DNA from: CAG-390 sp045636385
GTDB taxonomy: Bacteria > Bacillota > Clostridia > Oscillospirales > CAG-272
Assembly: GCA_045636385.1 (NCBI GenBank)
Contig: JAZTXK010000038.1
Span: forward strand, 1 to 47,319
Direction of reading: 5' to 3'
Length of the DNA stretch: 47,319 bases
Part shown: one piece after another, positions 22,498 to 30,856 of the stretch
Layout of the letters: each line of letters opens with the position of its first letter
How positions within the stretch are numbered: the first letter of the stretch is position 1
Program-made: the position numbers and the translations under genes
The notes under the pieces: model-generated
Seen by the model: the letters and a program-made list of their open reading frames with translations, nothing else
Told to the model about the DNA's origin: nothing
Database searches by the model: none

Positions 22498-23376
22498 TCA
22501 GATTATTCCGGGCGGCAAAAGCGCACGGCTCTCACCCGCGCTGAGCTTATTGGGAACGGGCGCAATAAGGATATCGGCATCGACTGCCTTGCCGTCGCCG
22601 ACGACTCTAAAGCTATCGGGCGTGATCGCCGCAAGCATCGCGCCGCTCGCGCCAACCGCGCCCTTTGCGGGAACGTAACGTAGCTTCAGCGCGTATTTTT
22701 CGGGTAACGTGGAAGCCGAGGCGATATCGCCGCGTTGCCAGAATTCAATCAGCTCGCGCGGAAATATATCCTTGACCGCGTCAAGCTCACATATCGCAAC
22801 TCCTCTGCCGCTGAGCGGATCTGAGAGGAGGTTGCCCGTATCGGTCATAGCGCACAAGCGCACGGTTTTGTCTCCGTATCCGATCTCAACGCTCGATTGC
22901 TTTGCGGCGGCTATCCTTTTCATTCTCTTACCTCCCGCAACTGCCGCAGCAGAGCCGAGCGCGGCGATAAGCGCGAAGATCCACACGCTGATATCGTCAC
23001 CTCCGTCGGGCTCAAGAGTTGCAAGCCCCGAACGGTTAAGGACGGAATAAAGCGCGTTCATAATTCCTCCGAGTATCGCAGAAACGCCCGCAAAAAGCGC
23101 ACAACGACCGATGAAATCGCGAAATCTGACCTCCTTTGAATAAAACGCGACTGAGCATATCAACAAAAGCGAGACGGCATCGCATATCATCGGTGTCAGC
23201 CCGTTTTGCGGCAAAAAGAGCGTTGCAACGCCGTAAGTACCACCGATAGCGGCGGCAACGGCATAACGAAAGCTACTCGGCTTTCGTCGCGAGAGCTTGG
23301 CGCACAGATAGAAAACGAGAAAATCCATGCTGAAATTTATCAGAAAAAGAACGTCGGCATATACCGTTTGTCCCAT
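22498..23376 (-). CDS. spoIIGA: Sigma-E processing peptidase SpoIIGA
   Basis: 292 aa from the ATG at 23376, chosen because GAGGTG sits at proper spacing and the longer frame runs through the promoter. Five hydrophobic segments occupy residues about 5-150, followed by a cytoplasmic aspartic-protease-like domain with the catalytic motif MTDTGNLLSDPLSG (Asp179). It is a sporulation membrane protease that cuts pro-sigma-E in response to the forespore signal SpoIIR. First gene of the spoIIGA-sigE operon; it shows that the organism probably sporulates or recently did. Confidence 0.93.
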   Translation of the reverse strand: MGQTVYADVLFLINFSMDFLVFYLCAKLSRRKPSSFRYAVAAAIGGTYGVATLFLPQNGLTPMICDAVSLLLICSVAFYSKEVRFRDFIGRCALFAGVSAILGGIMNALYSVLNRSGLATLEPDGGDDISVWIFALIAALGSAAAVAGGKRMKRIAAAKQSSVEIGYGDKTVRLCAMTDTGNLLSDPLSGRGVAICELDAVKDIFPRELIEFWQRGDIASASTLPEKYALKLRYVPAKGAVGASGAMLAAITPDSFRVVGDGKAVDADILIAPVPNKLSAGESRALLPPGII

Positions 23377-23394
23377 AATCATCACCTCACCTTT

Positions 23395-23427
23395 ATTATA
23401 TTCGATGATGGGCGGGAAATATGTCAC
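23395..23427 (-). promoter_or_regulatory. Candidate long-spacer promoter of spoIIGA-sigE
   Basis: TATAAT (23395-23400) and a -35-like GTGACA (23422-23427) are 21 bp apart. A CATCGAA, five of seven matches to the Spo0A box TGTCGAA, abuts the -10. The Bacillus spoIIG promoter also has an over-long spacer and depends on Spo0A. Confidence 0.45.
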
Positions 23428-23440
23428 AAGCAGGCACAAA

Positions 23441-23469
23441 AAAAGAACCGACTGAAAATCGGTTCTTTT
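23441..23469 (-). terminator. Terminator of the DUF1015 gene
   Basis: 11-bp stem AAAAGAACCGA/TCGGTTCTTTT with a 7-base loop, followed on the minus strand by TTTTTT after the stem. Confidence 0.9.
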
Positions 23470-23475
23470 AAAATA

Positions 23476-24723
23476 TTACAGTATCTTTCTGCACTCGATA
23501 TAGAATCTCTTATCCGCGGCGTGGCCCATTGAGAAGGTCTTGCGGGGGAGGACTCCGTCGGCTTCTACTGCAGGGAAAAGATCGGCCTTGGACATACCCT
23601 CGAAGACGAATCCGACGCAGGTGTCGCGTGCGGCGAGACGGCAGAGGGTGTCCTCACCGTGGATATAGTCGATCACGGCGCGTGGGTGTGACTTCATCCA
23701 CTCGTCGAGGAAGTGCTGAAGGCTTGCGATGGGGAGAGTGTATTCGGGGTGCTCGATAACGACCTTCACGTTTTTACCCTCGAGAATCATATCGAAGGTC
23801 TGAGCGGGGAAACGACCATTTTGCGACGCGGCAAAGCTTTCGAAATCCTTTGCAAGCTCCATTACGTCGATATTTTCGAGAATTCTGTATATCGGCTCAA
23901 AGACGAGACTTTCCTCGTGCAGATTACAGATCTCCGCGAGCGCGTAACGCGCGGGATGGCTCTTCGCCTCTTCTTCGGTCAGGCTTGCTTTGATCTCCTC
24001 CCACGAAGCCTTCGCGGTCGCGAGGGAGTGGTTTCCGTCGCCGACGGCTACGGTGATCGGTGCACCGCCGTTCTTCTCTGCTCTGATCTTTGCGTTTTCC
24101 GCAAGAACAGCAAGCGAGGCGTTGAGGGACTCAAATTCATCAGCATTAACGAATGCGGACTTTACGCTTCCTCCGCCCTCCGCAAGGTCAAAGGAATACG
24201 CATCCGGTTCTCTGCCCGCAAAGCGCGAGAGGATCGTATCCTCGGGATCGTCAACGAGAAGCATAACGTGCGGCATCTCGATCGGTGCGCCGCGTCTTAC
24301 CGCAAGGCGGGGCGGGATTCGCTCAACTACCGTCTTTTCCGTTGGGCGGATGGGCGAGGTCGAATTTGAGGAGAAATCGTAGTCCTCAAGATCGATCGCG
24401 CAAACGATACCGCGGCGAAGCTTGCCGTCGGATTGAATCCTTTCAAGATAGATCGCGCAATTCGTATGCTCCTTGAGGATTTCTTCGTCAATATATTTTT
24501 TCATCGTTGCGTGGATAGGAGGCACTCTCGTTTCGGAGCACTCGAGCCATACCTCAGGAAGCATCAGGCGAAGCGTCGAGGGGGCATCCGCTACTGCGGA
24601 GTCAACGCGCTCCCAATACTCGGGCTCGGACGTATATTGGTCGCAAGCGACACACGCCCACTTATTTCCGTCAACGGCAGAAAAGTCGGGAAGCAGTATA
24701 TCGGCGGGGAAAATTTTCATCAT
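23476..24723 (-). CDS. DUF1015 family protein
   Basis: 415 aa from the second ATG (24723); the first ATG lies only one base after the GGAGA RBS. Diagnostic family motifs are DGNHSLATAKASW in the middle and FSMGHAADKRFYIECRKI at the C-terminus, plus KWACVACDQYTSEPEYW near the N-terminus. In several Clostridia such genes sit beside serine biosynthesis genes (serA, serC), but none is present here. No catalytic mechanism is established. Monocistronic, with its own promoter and terminator. Confidence 0.85.
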   Translation of the reverse strand: MMKIFPADILLPDFSAVDGNKWACVACDQYTSEPEYWERVDSAVADAPSTLRLMLPEVWLECSETRVPPIHATMKKYIDEEILKEHTNCAIYLERIQSDGKLRRGIVCAIDLEDYDFSSNSTSPIRPTEKTVVERIPPRLAVRRGAPIEMPHVMLLVDDPEDTILSRFAGREPDAYSFDLAEGGGSVKSAFVNADEFESLNASLAVLAENAKIRAEKNGGAPITVAVGDGNHSLATAKASWEEIKASLTEEEAKSHPARYALAEICNLHEESLVFEPIYRILENIDVMELAKDFESFAASQNGRFPAQTFDMILEGKNVKVVIEHPEYTLPIASLQHFLDEWMKSHPRAVIDYIHGEDTLCRLAARDTCVGFVFEGMSKADLFPAVEADGVLPRKTFSMGHAADKRFYIECRKIL

Positions 24724-24753
24724 AATCATTCTCCTATTTGTATTCGTATCTTC

Positions 24754-24782
24754 ATTATACTACATTTTTCTCATTTTTGCAA
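24754..24782 (-). promoter_or_regulatory. Promoter of the DUF1015 gene
   Basis: TTGCAA (24777-24782), 17-bp spacer, TATAAT (24754-24759) on the minus strand. It is divergent from the ABC exporter promoter 38 bases away. Confidence 0.8.
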
Positions 24783-24820
24783 TATTTTTTTAATATTTGC
24801 AAGATTTTTTCAAAAAACAG

Positions 24821-24849
24821 TTGCGTGCGCAACGATTTTGTGGTATAAT
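24821..24849 (+). promoter_or_regulatory. Promoter of the ABC exporter
   Basis: TTGCGT (24821-24826), 17-bp spacer, TATAAT (24844-24849). TTGCGTGCGCAA across the -35 box is a near-perfect palindrome that could be an operator. Confidence 0.8.
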
Positions 24850-24879
24850 AGTGACAATATATTTCAGAGAGGTGATTTT

Positions 24880-26910
24880 ATGGGACCCGGTGGTTGGGGC
24901 GGACCGAGATATGAATATGAAAAGGTCCAAAAGCCGCAAGGCATAAAAGACGTTCCGAGATTCTTAAAAGAGCTTTTTGGAGGCTTCTTTTACCGACTCG
25001 GATACATTTTCGTGATAGTTTGGAAGGCAAGTCCTCTCATCCTCTTCACGATGATCTTTATCTCGATCTTTGACGGCGTAATGCCCGTTATCGGATCGAT
25101 GATATCGGCAAACGTGCTTGACGAATTACAGCTTGTAATAATTAAAGGCACAGAAGGAACAGAGGCGGAGCTTCTCGCGAGCTTCTGGGGCTCGGCAGTA
25201 CTATCGATGCTCATTGTGCTTTTCGTCTACCGAATCTGCAACAGAGTGGTCACGCGAATCAGCAGCTCGATCATCAGAATTGCGGGCGAAAAGGTAACCG
25301 ACCAGGTTAAGGTTCAGATAATGGAGAAGGCAAAAACGATAGATCTCGCCTCCTTCGATATGCCCGCCTTCTATGAAAAGCTAGAAAACGCAAACCGTGA
25401 GGCGGGTCACAGACCTATCCAGACGCTTCAATCGACCTTCTCTATCATTTCAACGATAATTCAGCTCATAAGCTACGTACTTATTCTCGCGCGCATACCG
25501 AACATGTGGTGGATGCCGCTCGGCGTCGTTCTCATCTCGGTGCCGTCCGCTGTGGTTTCCTTCGTTTACAGAAGGAAGCATTTCCAATACGTTCGTTGGC
25601 GCTCCAAGGATCGCAGACAGCTTTCTTATTTTTCGGGATTGCTCGTCAACAAGGATCTCGTAAAGGAGATACGAATATTCGACCTCGCCGACACCTTTAT
25701 CGAAAGATACAACTCGGTATTTAAAAGATATTACGCAGGTCTTCGCAAGCTGATAATAGAGGAAAGCGCTTGGCTGATAGTAATAGCGGTCATTTCCTCG
25801 GTTGTCAACTGTATTTTCTACGCAATAATTGCTTTCGGCGTATTCGTCGGAAGATTTACTATCGGTAATTACAGCCTTTACACGGGTGCGCTGAGCTCTA
25901 TCGCGAACTGCGTAACGTCGTTTATCAACACATCGGCGTCGGTATACGAGGGTACTCTCTTCATTGACAACCTCATTTCCTTTATGAAGGAGAAGCCGAC
26001 CATTGTTTGCACCGCCGAGATCCCCGAGAAGATCGCCAAGGACTCGCCGCATACCATTGTATTTGAAAACGTATCCTTCTGCTATCCCGGAACCGACAGA
26101 AAGGTCATCAAGAATCTTTCTACGACCTTCCGTCCCGGCGAAACAGTCGTTCTCGTTGGTCTGAACGGCGCGGGAAAGACTACGCTTATCAAGCTTTTGA
26201 CCCGACTTTACGATCCCACCGAGGGGCGCATCCTGCTTGACGGTAAGGATCTGCGTGAATATGACGTCCGCGAACTTTACGATCTCTTCGGAATCATCTT
26301 CCAGGACTTCGGCAAATACGCCGTGACGGTTGCAGAAAATATTTCCTATGGTGACATCCACTTCGAAACAAACAGAGAAAAGGTCGAAAATTGCGCCCGC
26401 ACGGCAAACGCCGAGGACTATATTTCAAAGCTCCCCGACGGCTACGACACGCCTTTGATGCGTATCTTTGAAAAGGAAGGCATCGAGCTTTCGGGCGGTC
26501 AGTGGCAGAAGCTTGCTATCGCAAGAGCCTTCTACCGCGACTCCGAGATCATGATACTCGACGAGCCGACAGCTTCCCTCGACCCGATGGCTGAGCAGGA
26601 GATATTCAATCAGTTTGACAATCTCCGCGAGGGTAAAACGACGATTTTCGTCTCTCACAGACTTTCCTCAGCCGTTATCGCGACCAAGATACTCGTTCTT
26701 GAATACGGCGAGCTTATCGAGGAGGGCAACCACCACGAGCTGATGGCGAAGAAGGGTAAGTATTACGATCTCTTTACCACACAGGCAAAGCGTTACCTCG
26801 AAGGAGGGCGCGACGTTGACGACGAGGACCGTCCTCACGGAAGACCGCACGGACGACGCGGTGAAGATGGCGAGGGAAGACCTCGCAGACGTTCTTCGTT
26901 TAACGAATAA
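24880..26910 (+). CDS. ABC exporter half-transporter (fused membrane and ATPase domains)
   Basis: 676 aa from the ATG at 24880, which follows GAGAGGTG; the open frame extends upstream through the promoter and must be cut there. A Gly-rich N-terminus (GPGGWGGP) is followed by about six membrane helices (residues 35-330) and a complete ATPase domain: Walker A GLNGAGKT, Q-loop IFQDFGKY, signature LSGGQ, Walker B IMILDEPTASLD, and H-loop SHR. The layout is that of homodimeric or heterodimeric type IV exporters for drugs, lipids or peptides; the substrate is unknown. The C-terminal 35 residues are an unusual Arg/Asp/Gly-rich tail with HGRPHGRR repeats. Alone in its transcription unit, so it probably forms a homodimer. 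Confidence 0.92.
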   Translation: MGPGGWGGPRYEYEKVQKPQGIKDVPRFLKELFGGFFYRLGYIFVIVWKASPLILFTMIFISIFDGVMPVIGSMISANVLDELQLVIIKGTEGTEAELLASFWGSAVLSMLIVLFVYRICNRVVTRISSSIIRIAGEKVTDQVKVQIMEKAKTIDLASFDMPAFYEKLENANREAGHRPIQTLQSTFSIISTIIQLISYVLILARIPNMWWMPLGVVLISVPSAVVSFVYRRKHFQYVRWRSKDRRQLSYFSGLLVNKDLVKEIRIFDLADTFIERYNSVFKRYYAGLRKLIIEESAWLIVIAVISSVVNCIFYAIIAFGVFVGRFTIGNYSLYTGALSSIANCVTSFINTSASVYEGTLFIDNLISFMKEKPTIVCTAEIPEKIAKDSPHTIVFENVSFCYPGTDRKVIKNLSTTFRPGETVVLVGLNGAGKTTLIKLLTRLYDPTEGRILLDGKDLREYDVRELYDLFGIIFQDFGKYAVTVAENISYGDIHFETNREKVENCARTANAEDYISKLPDGYDTPLMRIFEKEGIELSGGQWQKLAIARAFYRDSEIMILDEPTASLDPMAEQEIFNQFDNLREGKTTIFVSHRLSSAVIATKILVLEYGELIEEGNHHELMAKKGKYYDLFTTQAKRYLEGGRDVDDEDRPHGRPHGRRGEDGEGRPRRRSSFNE

Positions 26911-26923
26911 ACCTTATATTTCA

Positions 26924-26956
26924 GGGTATCTCTTGACGGGATACCCTCTCTTTTTC
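26924..26956 (+). terminator. Terminator of the ABC exporter
   Basis: GGGTATC pairs with GATACCC around a 9-base loop, followed by TCTCTTTTTC. Confidence 0.85.
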
Positions 26957-26970
26957 CAATATTTTGCCTC

Positions 26971-26999
26971 TTCACAACTCCCCTCGGATATGTTATAAT
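26971..26999 (+). promoter_or_regulatory. Promoter of the SH3/C39 gene
   Basis: TTCACA (26971-26976), 17-bp spacer, TATAAT (26994-26999). Confidence 0.7.
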
Positions 27000-27003
27000 A
27001 TAC

Positions 27004-27017
27004 ATGCATATATGCAT
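27004..27017 (+). promoter_or_regulatory. Perfect 14-bp palindrome at the predicted transcription start
   Basis: ATGCATATATGCAT begins 5 bases after the -10 box and covers the expected +1. Position and perfect symmetry suggest a repressor site; the regulator is not identified. Confidence 0.45.
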
Positions 27018-27090
27018 CACAACACAAAAAGGGGGAATGTGAAAATAAATTCGGCAGAGCGGTCTGTCGAAGGAAAAGAGGAAAGACATT

Positions 27091-28062
27091 ATGAAAAAAA
27101 TTATACAAATCTTTATTTTTTCGGCGGCAGCCTTCCTTATGCTCTTTGCAGTTTCTCTCGGCGCAAGCGCAGCGACGACGGATTCAAGAGCGGGACGCGT
27201 TGCCACCGAAAGCGGTGGGCTGAACGTACGGCGGTCCGCGTCTACCTCGTCCGAGATCGTTTCTTCTCTTTATAAGGGAAGCTACGCCACGCTGATGTGG
27301 CAGTCGGGCGATTGGTGGTACGTGGAATATGACGACGGAAAATACGGCTATTGCCATTCCGACTACATAGACACCGTAAGTGCGACAGCGAAGTTCGTTA
27401 AGACCGCGAGCGGAAACCTCAACGTCCGCAGCGGGGCGGGAACTTCTTATTCCAGAATAGGAAGTCTGCCCTCGGGCGAGGTCGTGCTCGTTCTCTGGAC
27501 AACGGGCGGTTGGAGCCGTGTTCTTTACAACGGCACCAAGCTCGGTTACGTTAATTCAAATTATCTGACAGGCTCGGAGACCTATTCCGCCGTCTCGATA
27601 TCGGTTCCGCATTATATGCAAACCGACAAGAGATGGGCAAGCGTCACTCTCGGCAGATCGGGAAAGACGATCTACCGTATAGGCTGCACTACGACCTCGA
27701 TCGCCATGATCGAATCGTATCGCACGGGAAAGGCCATATATCCCGACGCTATGTCGAAAAAGCTGAGTTATACGTCAACCGGAAACGTCTATTGGCCCTC
27801 CGACTACACCGCAATAACAAGTACCGACAAGTATCTCGAAAAGATCTACGCAGAGCTGAAGGCAGGGAAACCCGTCCTCTTCGGCGCCAAGACCGCATCA
27901 GGCGGTCAGCATTGGGTGGTTATCACAGGATATAGAGGCGACGCGTCACTAAGCGCCTCGGGGTTCACCATCAATGATCCCGCCGATCGGACGAGAAAAA
28001 CGCTCGCTGATCTTTACGCGGACTATCCGAGATTCTATAAATTCTTCACATACTCAAACTGA
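27091..28062 (+). CDS. Secreted protein with two SH3b domains and a C39-like peptidase domain
   Basis: 323 aa. A signal peptide (KKIIQIFIFSAAAFLML, cleavage near ASA at residues 25-27) is followed by SH3_3 domains at about 36-95 and 102-160, each with a GLNVRRSAS or NLNVRSGAG motif that typically binds cell wall, and a papain-like C39 domain at about 172-320. Candidate catalytic residues are Cys199 (IGCTTTS), His274 (GQHWVVI) and Asp296 (INDP). It may cleave peptidoglycan peptides or secreted proteins at the cell surface. RBS GAGGAAAG precedes ATG. No dedicated terminator is obvious; a weak hairpin around CCCTTCGGG lies downstream. Confidence 0.88.
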   Translation: MKKIIQIFIFSAAAFLMLFAVSLGASAATTDSRAGRVATESGGLNVRRSASTSSEIVSSLYKGSYATLMWQSGDWWYVEYDDGKYGYCHSDYIDTVSATAKFVKTASGNLNVRSGAGTSYSRIGSLPSGEVVLVLWTTGGWSRVLYNGTKLGYVNSNYLTGSETYSAVSISVPHYMQTDKRWASVTLGRSGKTIYRIGCTTTSIAMIESYRTGKAIYPDAMSKKLSYTSTGNVYWPSDYTAITSTDKYLEKIYAELKAGKPVLFGAKTASGGQHWVVITGYRGDASLSASGFTINDPADRTRKTLADLYADYPRFYKFFTYSN

Positions 28063-28163
28063 ATTTTATAGTTAGATTGCAAAAATCGTCCTCCCTTCGG
28101 GTATTTCATTTACTGCATTTATACAGTTTTTTTAAGAATATGAAAGTTTTTTTCATTTCTCTG

Positions 28164-28191
28164 TTGACAAAATCAAAAAAATCTATATAAT
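28164..28191 (+). promoter_or_regulatory. Promoter of the aspartokinase gene
   Basis: TTGACA (28164-28169), 16-bp spacer, TATAAT (28186-28191). The leader is only about 35 bases, too short for a lysine riboswitch. Confidence 0.8.
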
Positions 28192-28233
28192 ATTATAGTA
28201 TAATGTAAAATAAACGAAATCGGAGTATTCAAA

Positions 28234-29562
28234 ATGAGTATTAAGGTTGTAAAATTCGGCGGTTCCTCGCTTGCGGATGCCGACAAATTCAGAAGGGTTG
28301 CCGAAATCATCGCGGCAGATCCCGACAGACGCTATGTTGTTCCCTCCGCGCCCGGAAAGCGCTTTTCCGACGATATCAAAATCACGGATATGCTTTATCA
28401 GTGCTATAATCTCGCACGCGAAGCATCAACCAAAGAAGAATTTGAAACTTGTTATAACAATATTTGCGCCCGCTTCCTCGGTATCATAGCTGACCTCGGT
28501 CTTGACTTTGATATCAGCGGCGAGCTTGCCTATATCAAAAACGCCATTCTCGGCCGCGCAGGTCGCGACTTTGCGGCAAGCCGCGGAGAATATCTCTCCG
28601 GACTTATTCTCGCAAAGTTCATCGGCTTTGATTTCATCGATGCCGAAAACGTTATCCTCTTTAAGGACAACGGCACCTTCGACGCCGAAAAGACACACGA
28701 GGTCCTTACAGCCGAGCTTGCGCGCCACGAGCACGCAATCATTCCCGGCTTCTACGGACTTATGCCCAACGGCACCGTCAAGACATTCTCCCGCGGCGGC
28801 TCTGATATAACCGGCTCTATCGTCGCTCGTGCGGCGGGCGCCGACCTTTATGAAAACTGGACCGACGTTTCCGGCTTTATGATGGCTGATCCGAGAATCA
28901 TCAAGAATCCCCGAGCCATCGAAACGGTTACATACCGCGAGCTCCGCGAGCTTTCCTATATGGGTGCGACCGTTCTCCACGAGGACGCAATCTTCCCCGT
29001 AAGAATCGCTGGTATTCCGATCAACATCAGAAACACCATGCGCCCCGGCGATGACGGAACCATGATCGTAGCTTCTGCGTCAGACTACGACATCAAGCAC
29101 GTTATCACGGGTATCGCGGGCAGACGCGGATTCTCGGTATTCACGGTCGAGGACGACCTTATGAACTCGCAGATCGGCTACGGACGCCGTATGCTTGAGG
29201 TATTCGAGGAAAACGGTGTTGCATTCGAGCATATGCCCACGGGTATCGACACGATGAGTGTTATCGTTGCAACTGCCGATATCGAGCCTCTCCGCGAGAA
29301 GATCATCGCGTCTCTTAACCGCACCCTCAAGCCCGACAGTGTCACCGTTGACGACGGACTCGCGCTTATCGCAGTTGTCGGCCGCGGTATGGTCAAGGCA
29401 AAGGGTACAGCCGCAAGAGTCTTCTCCGCAGTTTCAAACGCAGGCGTCAACATCAGAATGATCGACCAGGGTTCCTCCGAGCTCAACATCATTCTCGGCG
29501 TTGAGGAACGCGACTTCGAGGTCACAGTAAAGGCGATTTACGACGAGTTCGTTAATGACTAA
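28234..29562 (+). CDS. lysC: Aspartate kinase
   Basis: 442 aa, monofunctional. The N-terminal nucleotide-binding motif VVKFGGSSLADADKF is followed by GRAGRDFAASRGEYLSG, FSRGGSDITGSI and YMGATVLHEDAIFPV, then two ACT domains (about 305-442, IAVVGRGMVKAKG and GVNIRMIDQGSSELNI) for allosteric control by lysine or threonine. It phosphorylates aspartate at the start of the lysine, diaminopimelate, methionine and threonine pathways. No other gene of the pathway is adjacent. GGAG lies 8 bases before ATG. The upstream promoter and downstream bidirectional terminator make it monocistronic. Confidence 0.93.
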   Translation: MSIKVVKFGGSSLADADKFRRVAEIIAADPDRRYVVPSAPGKRFSDDIKITDMLYQCYNLAREASTKEEFETCYNNICARFLGIIADLGLDFDISGELAYIKNAILGRAGRDFAASRGEYLSGLILAKFIGFDFIDAENVILFKDNGTFDAEKTHEVLTAELARHEHAIIPGFYGLMPNGTVKTFSRGGSDITGSIVARAAGADLYENWTDVSGFMMADPRIIKNPRAIETVTYRELRELSYMGATVLHEDAIFPVRIAGIPINIRNTMRPGDDGTMIVASASDYDIKHVITGIAGRRGFSVFTVEDDLMNSQIGYGRRMLEVFEENGVAFEHMPTGIDTMSVIVATADIEPLREKIIASLNRTLKPDSVTVDDGLALIAVVGRGMVKAKGTAARVFSAVSNAGVNIRMIDQGSSELNIILGVEERDFEVTVKAIYDEFVND

Positions 29563-29569
29563 ATAAATC

Positions 29570-29594
29570 AAGGGTTGCCCAACGGGCAACCCTT
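29570..29594. terminator. Bidirectional terminator between aspartokinase and GH28
   Basis: AAGGGTTGCCC/GGGCAACCCTT stem with loop AAC; T-rich on the plus side (AAGTTTT) and AT-rich on the minus side. It lies between two convergent stop codons. Confidence 0.85.
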
Positions 29595-29600
29595 TAAGTT

Positions 29601-30845
29601 TTAATATGAAGTAAAAGAAGTATTGTTAAGGATTATGTTTTTGACGTGGGTGAACATCTGCTTGTTGACGGGATAATCCCATGCCGCCGAGCCGTGAAGC
29701 TCGTAGTTCGGCAGATCTTCGTGCGTCACCCTGATAAAGCTGCAATTTGACATCGTTACGTTTTCTATCGGTTTTTCGGGGTGTCCGAGAAGCCAGGGGA
29801 AAGCCAATCCCTTCGAATGAACATTGTCAAAATGAATATTGCGAATGCCGATACTCATAGTCGGCTCTGCTCCGACGACCATACGGATCGGCGCGCAATA
29901 CATTCCGTCCATAACTATATTGCTGAACGAGAGATTTTCGACAAGCGTCGGCTCACGGCCTCTGTCGGGAATCTCAAGGAGCTTCTCCATAGATTTGTGA
30001 GGAAATTGAATGCAAATGCCCGTGTTGGTATCGGTCATTACGATGTTTGAAAAGACGCAGTTTCTGATAGTGCCGTCATTGATCCAGCCTATGCGTATGC
30101 CGTTTGCATAGCTCGTAAGATTGCAATTTGTAACCGTAACGCGCTCGCAAACCTTATTCTCACTCAGAGAACGATTATTGGCTCTGACTATAATACAATC
30201 GTCTCCGCACGTGATCGAGCAGTTCGATACGGTTACGTTACGGCTCGAATTTATATGTATACCGTCATTGTTCGGGTATTGCACGTCGGCAAAAATCTTG
30301 CACTTATCGAAGGTCACGTAATCACAATCGTGAATCCAATACGACCAGCCGGCAGGCTGATTTACCATCGTTATATCTTCGATTCTGATATTTCTGCAAC
30401 CGGTAAAGAAAACGACTCTCGGAGGCGTGGGGGCGTCTATTCGCTGATAAGACCATCCGCGCGGATCTTCTTTTTCAATGACAAATGCAGTTCCGTTACA
30501 GTCGATCTTACCCAATCCCGTGATAGAAATATTCTCACTTTCCTCGGCAAAAATAAAAGCAGCGTTTCTGTACCTCGGAAGATTTTGAGTTTCAACGTGG
30601 CGAACGTCGCTCTTTTCGGGGAAATCTTCACAATTTGGCGAACCTAAAAGAACACCGTCCTGTTCGATATGAAGATCTACTCCCGTTCGCAACGTGATAG
30701 ATCCTGACAAATACTTTCCGCCGCCGATAAGGACTCTGCCTCCGCCCGCCTCGAAGCATTTATCGATTGCGGTCTGAATTGCCAAAGTATTCAGCGTCAC
30801 GCCGTCTCCGACAGCGCCGTAAGCTCTTATACAGAACTCTCTCAT
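29601..30845 (-). CDS. Glycoside hydrolase family 28 (polygalacturonase-like)
   Basis: 414 aa parallel beta-helix enzyme. The family 28 catalytic motifs are present: NNDGIHI, with the Asp of the usual NTD motif, and CGDDCI, with the adjacent pair of acids, followed by the C-terminal GIRIG (usual RIK region). The N-terminal pectate-lyase-3 start RAYGAVGDGVTLNT is typical. No signal peptide is present, so it probably acts on imported pectin fragments or rhamnogalacturonan oligomers. It starts 11 bases after the prmA stop codon with AAAGG as RBS and no separate promoter in the gap, so it is apparently co-transcribed with the heat-shock operon. Confidence 0.9.
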   Translation of the reverse strand: MREFCIRAYGAVGDGVTLNTLAIQTAIDKCFEAGGGRVLIGGGKYLSGSITLRTGVDLHIEQDGVLLGSPNCEDFPEKSDVRHVETQNLPRYRNAAFIFAEESENISITGLGKIDCNGTAFVIEKEDPRGWSYQRIDAPTPPRVVFFTGCRNIRIEDITMVNQPAGWSYWIHDCDYVTFDKCKIFADVQYPNNDGIHINSSRNVTVSNCSITCGDDCIIVRANNRSLSENKVCERVTVTNCNLTSYANGIRIGWINDGTIRNCVFSNIVMTDTNTGICIQFPHKSMEKLLEIPDRGREPTLVENLSFSNIVMDGMYCAPIRMVVGAEPTMSIGIRNIHFDNVHSKGLAFPWLLGHPEKPIENVTMSNCSFIRVTHEDLPNYELHGSAAWDYPVNKQMFTHVKNIILNNTSFTSY

Positions 30846-30856
30846 AGCAAATGCCT

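Noticed and set aside
24433..24879. Upstream extension of the ABC exporter frame
   Set aside because: It overlaps the DUF1015 gene and the exporter's own promoter; the ATG at 24880 has a good RBS.
28063..28233. Possible lysine riboswitch before aspartokinase
   Set aside because: The promoter leaves a leader of only about 35 bases; no riboswitch core is visible.
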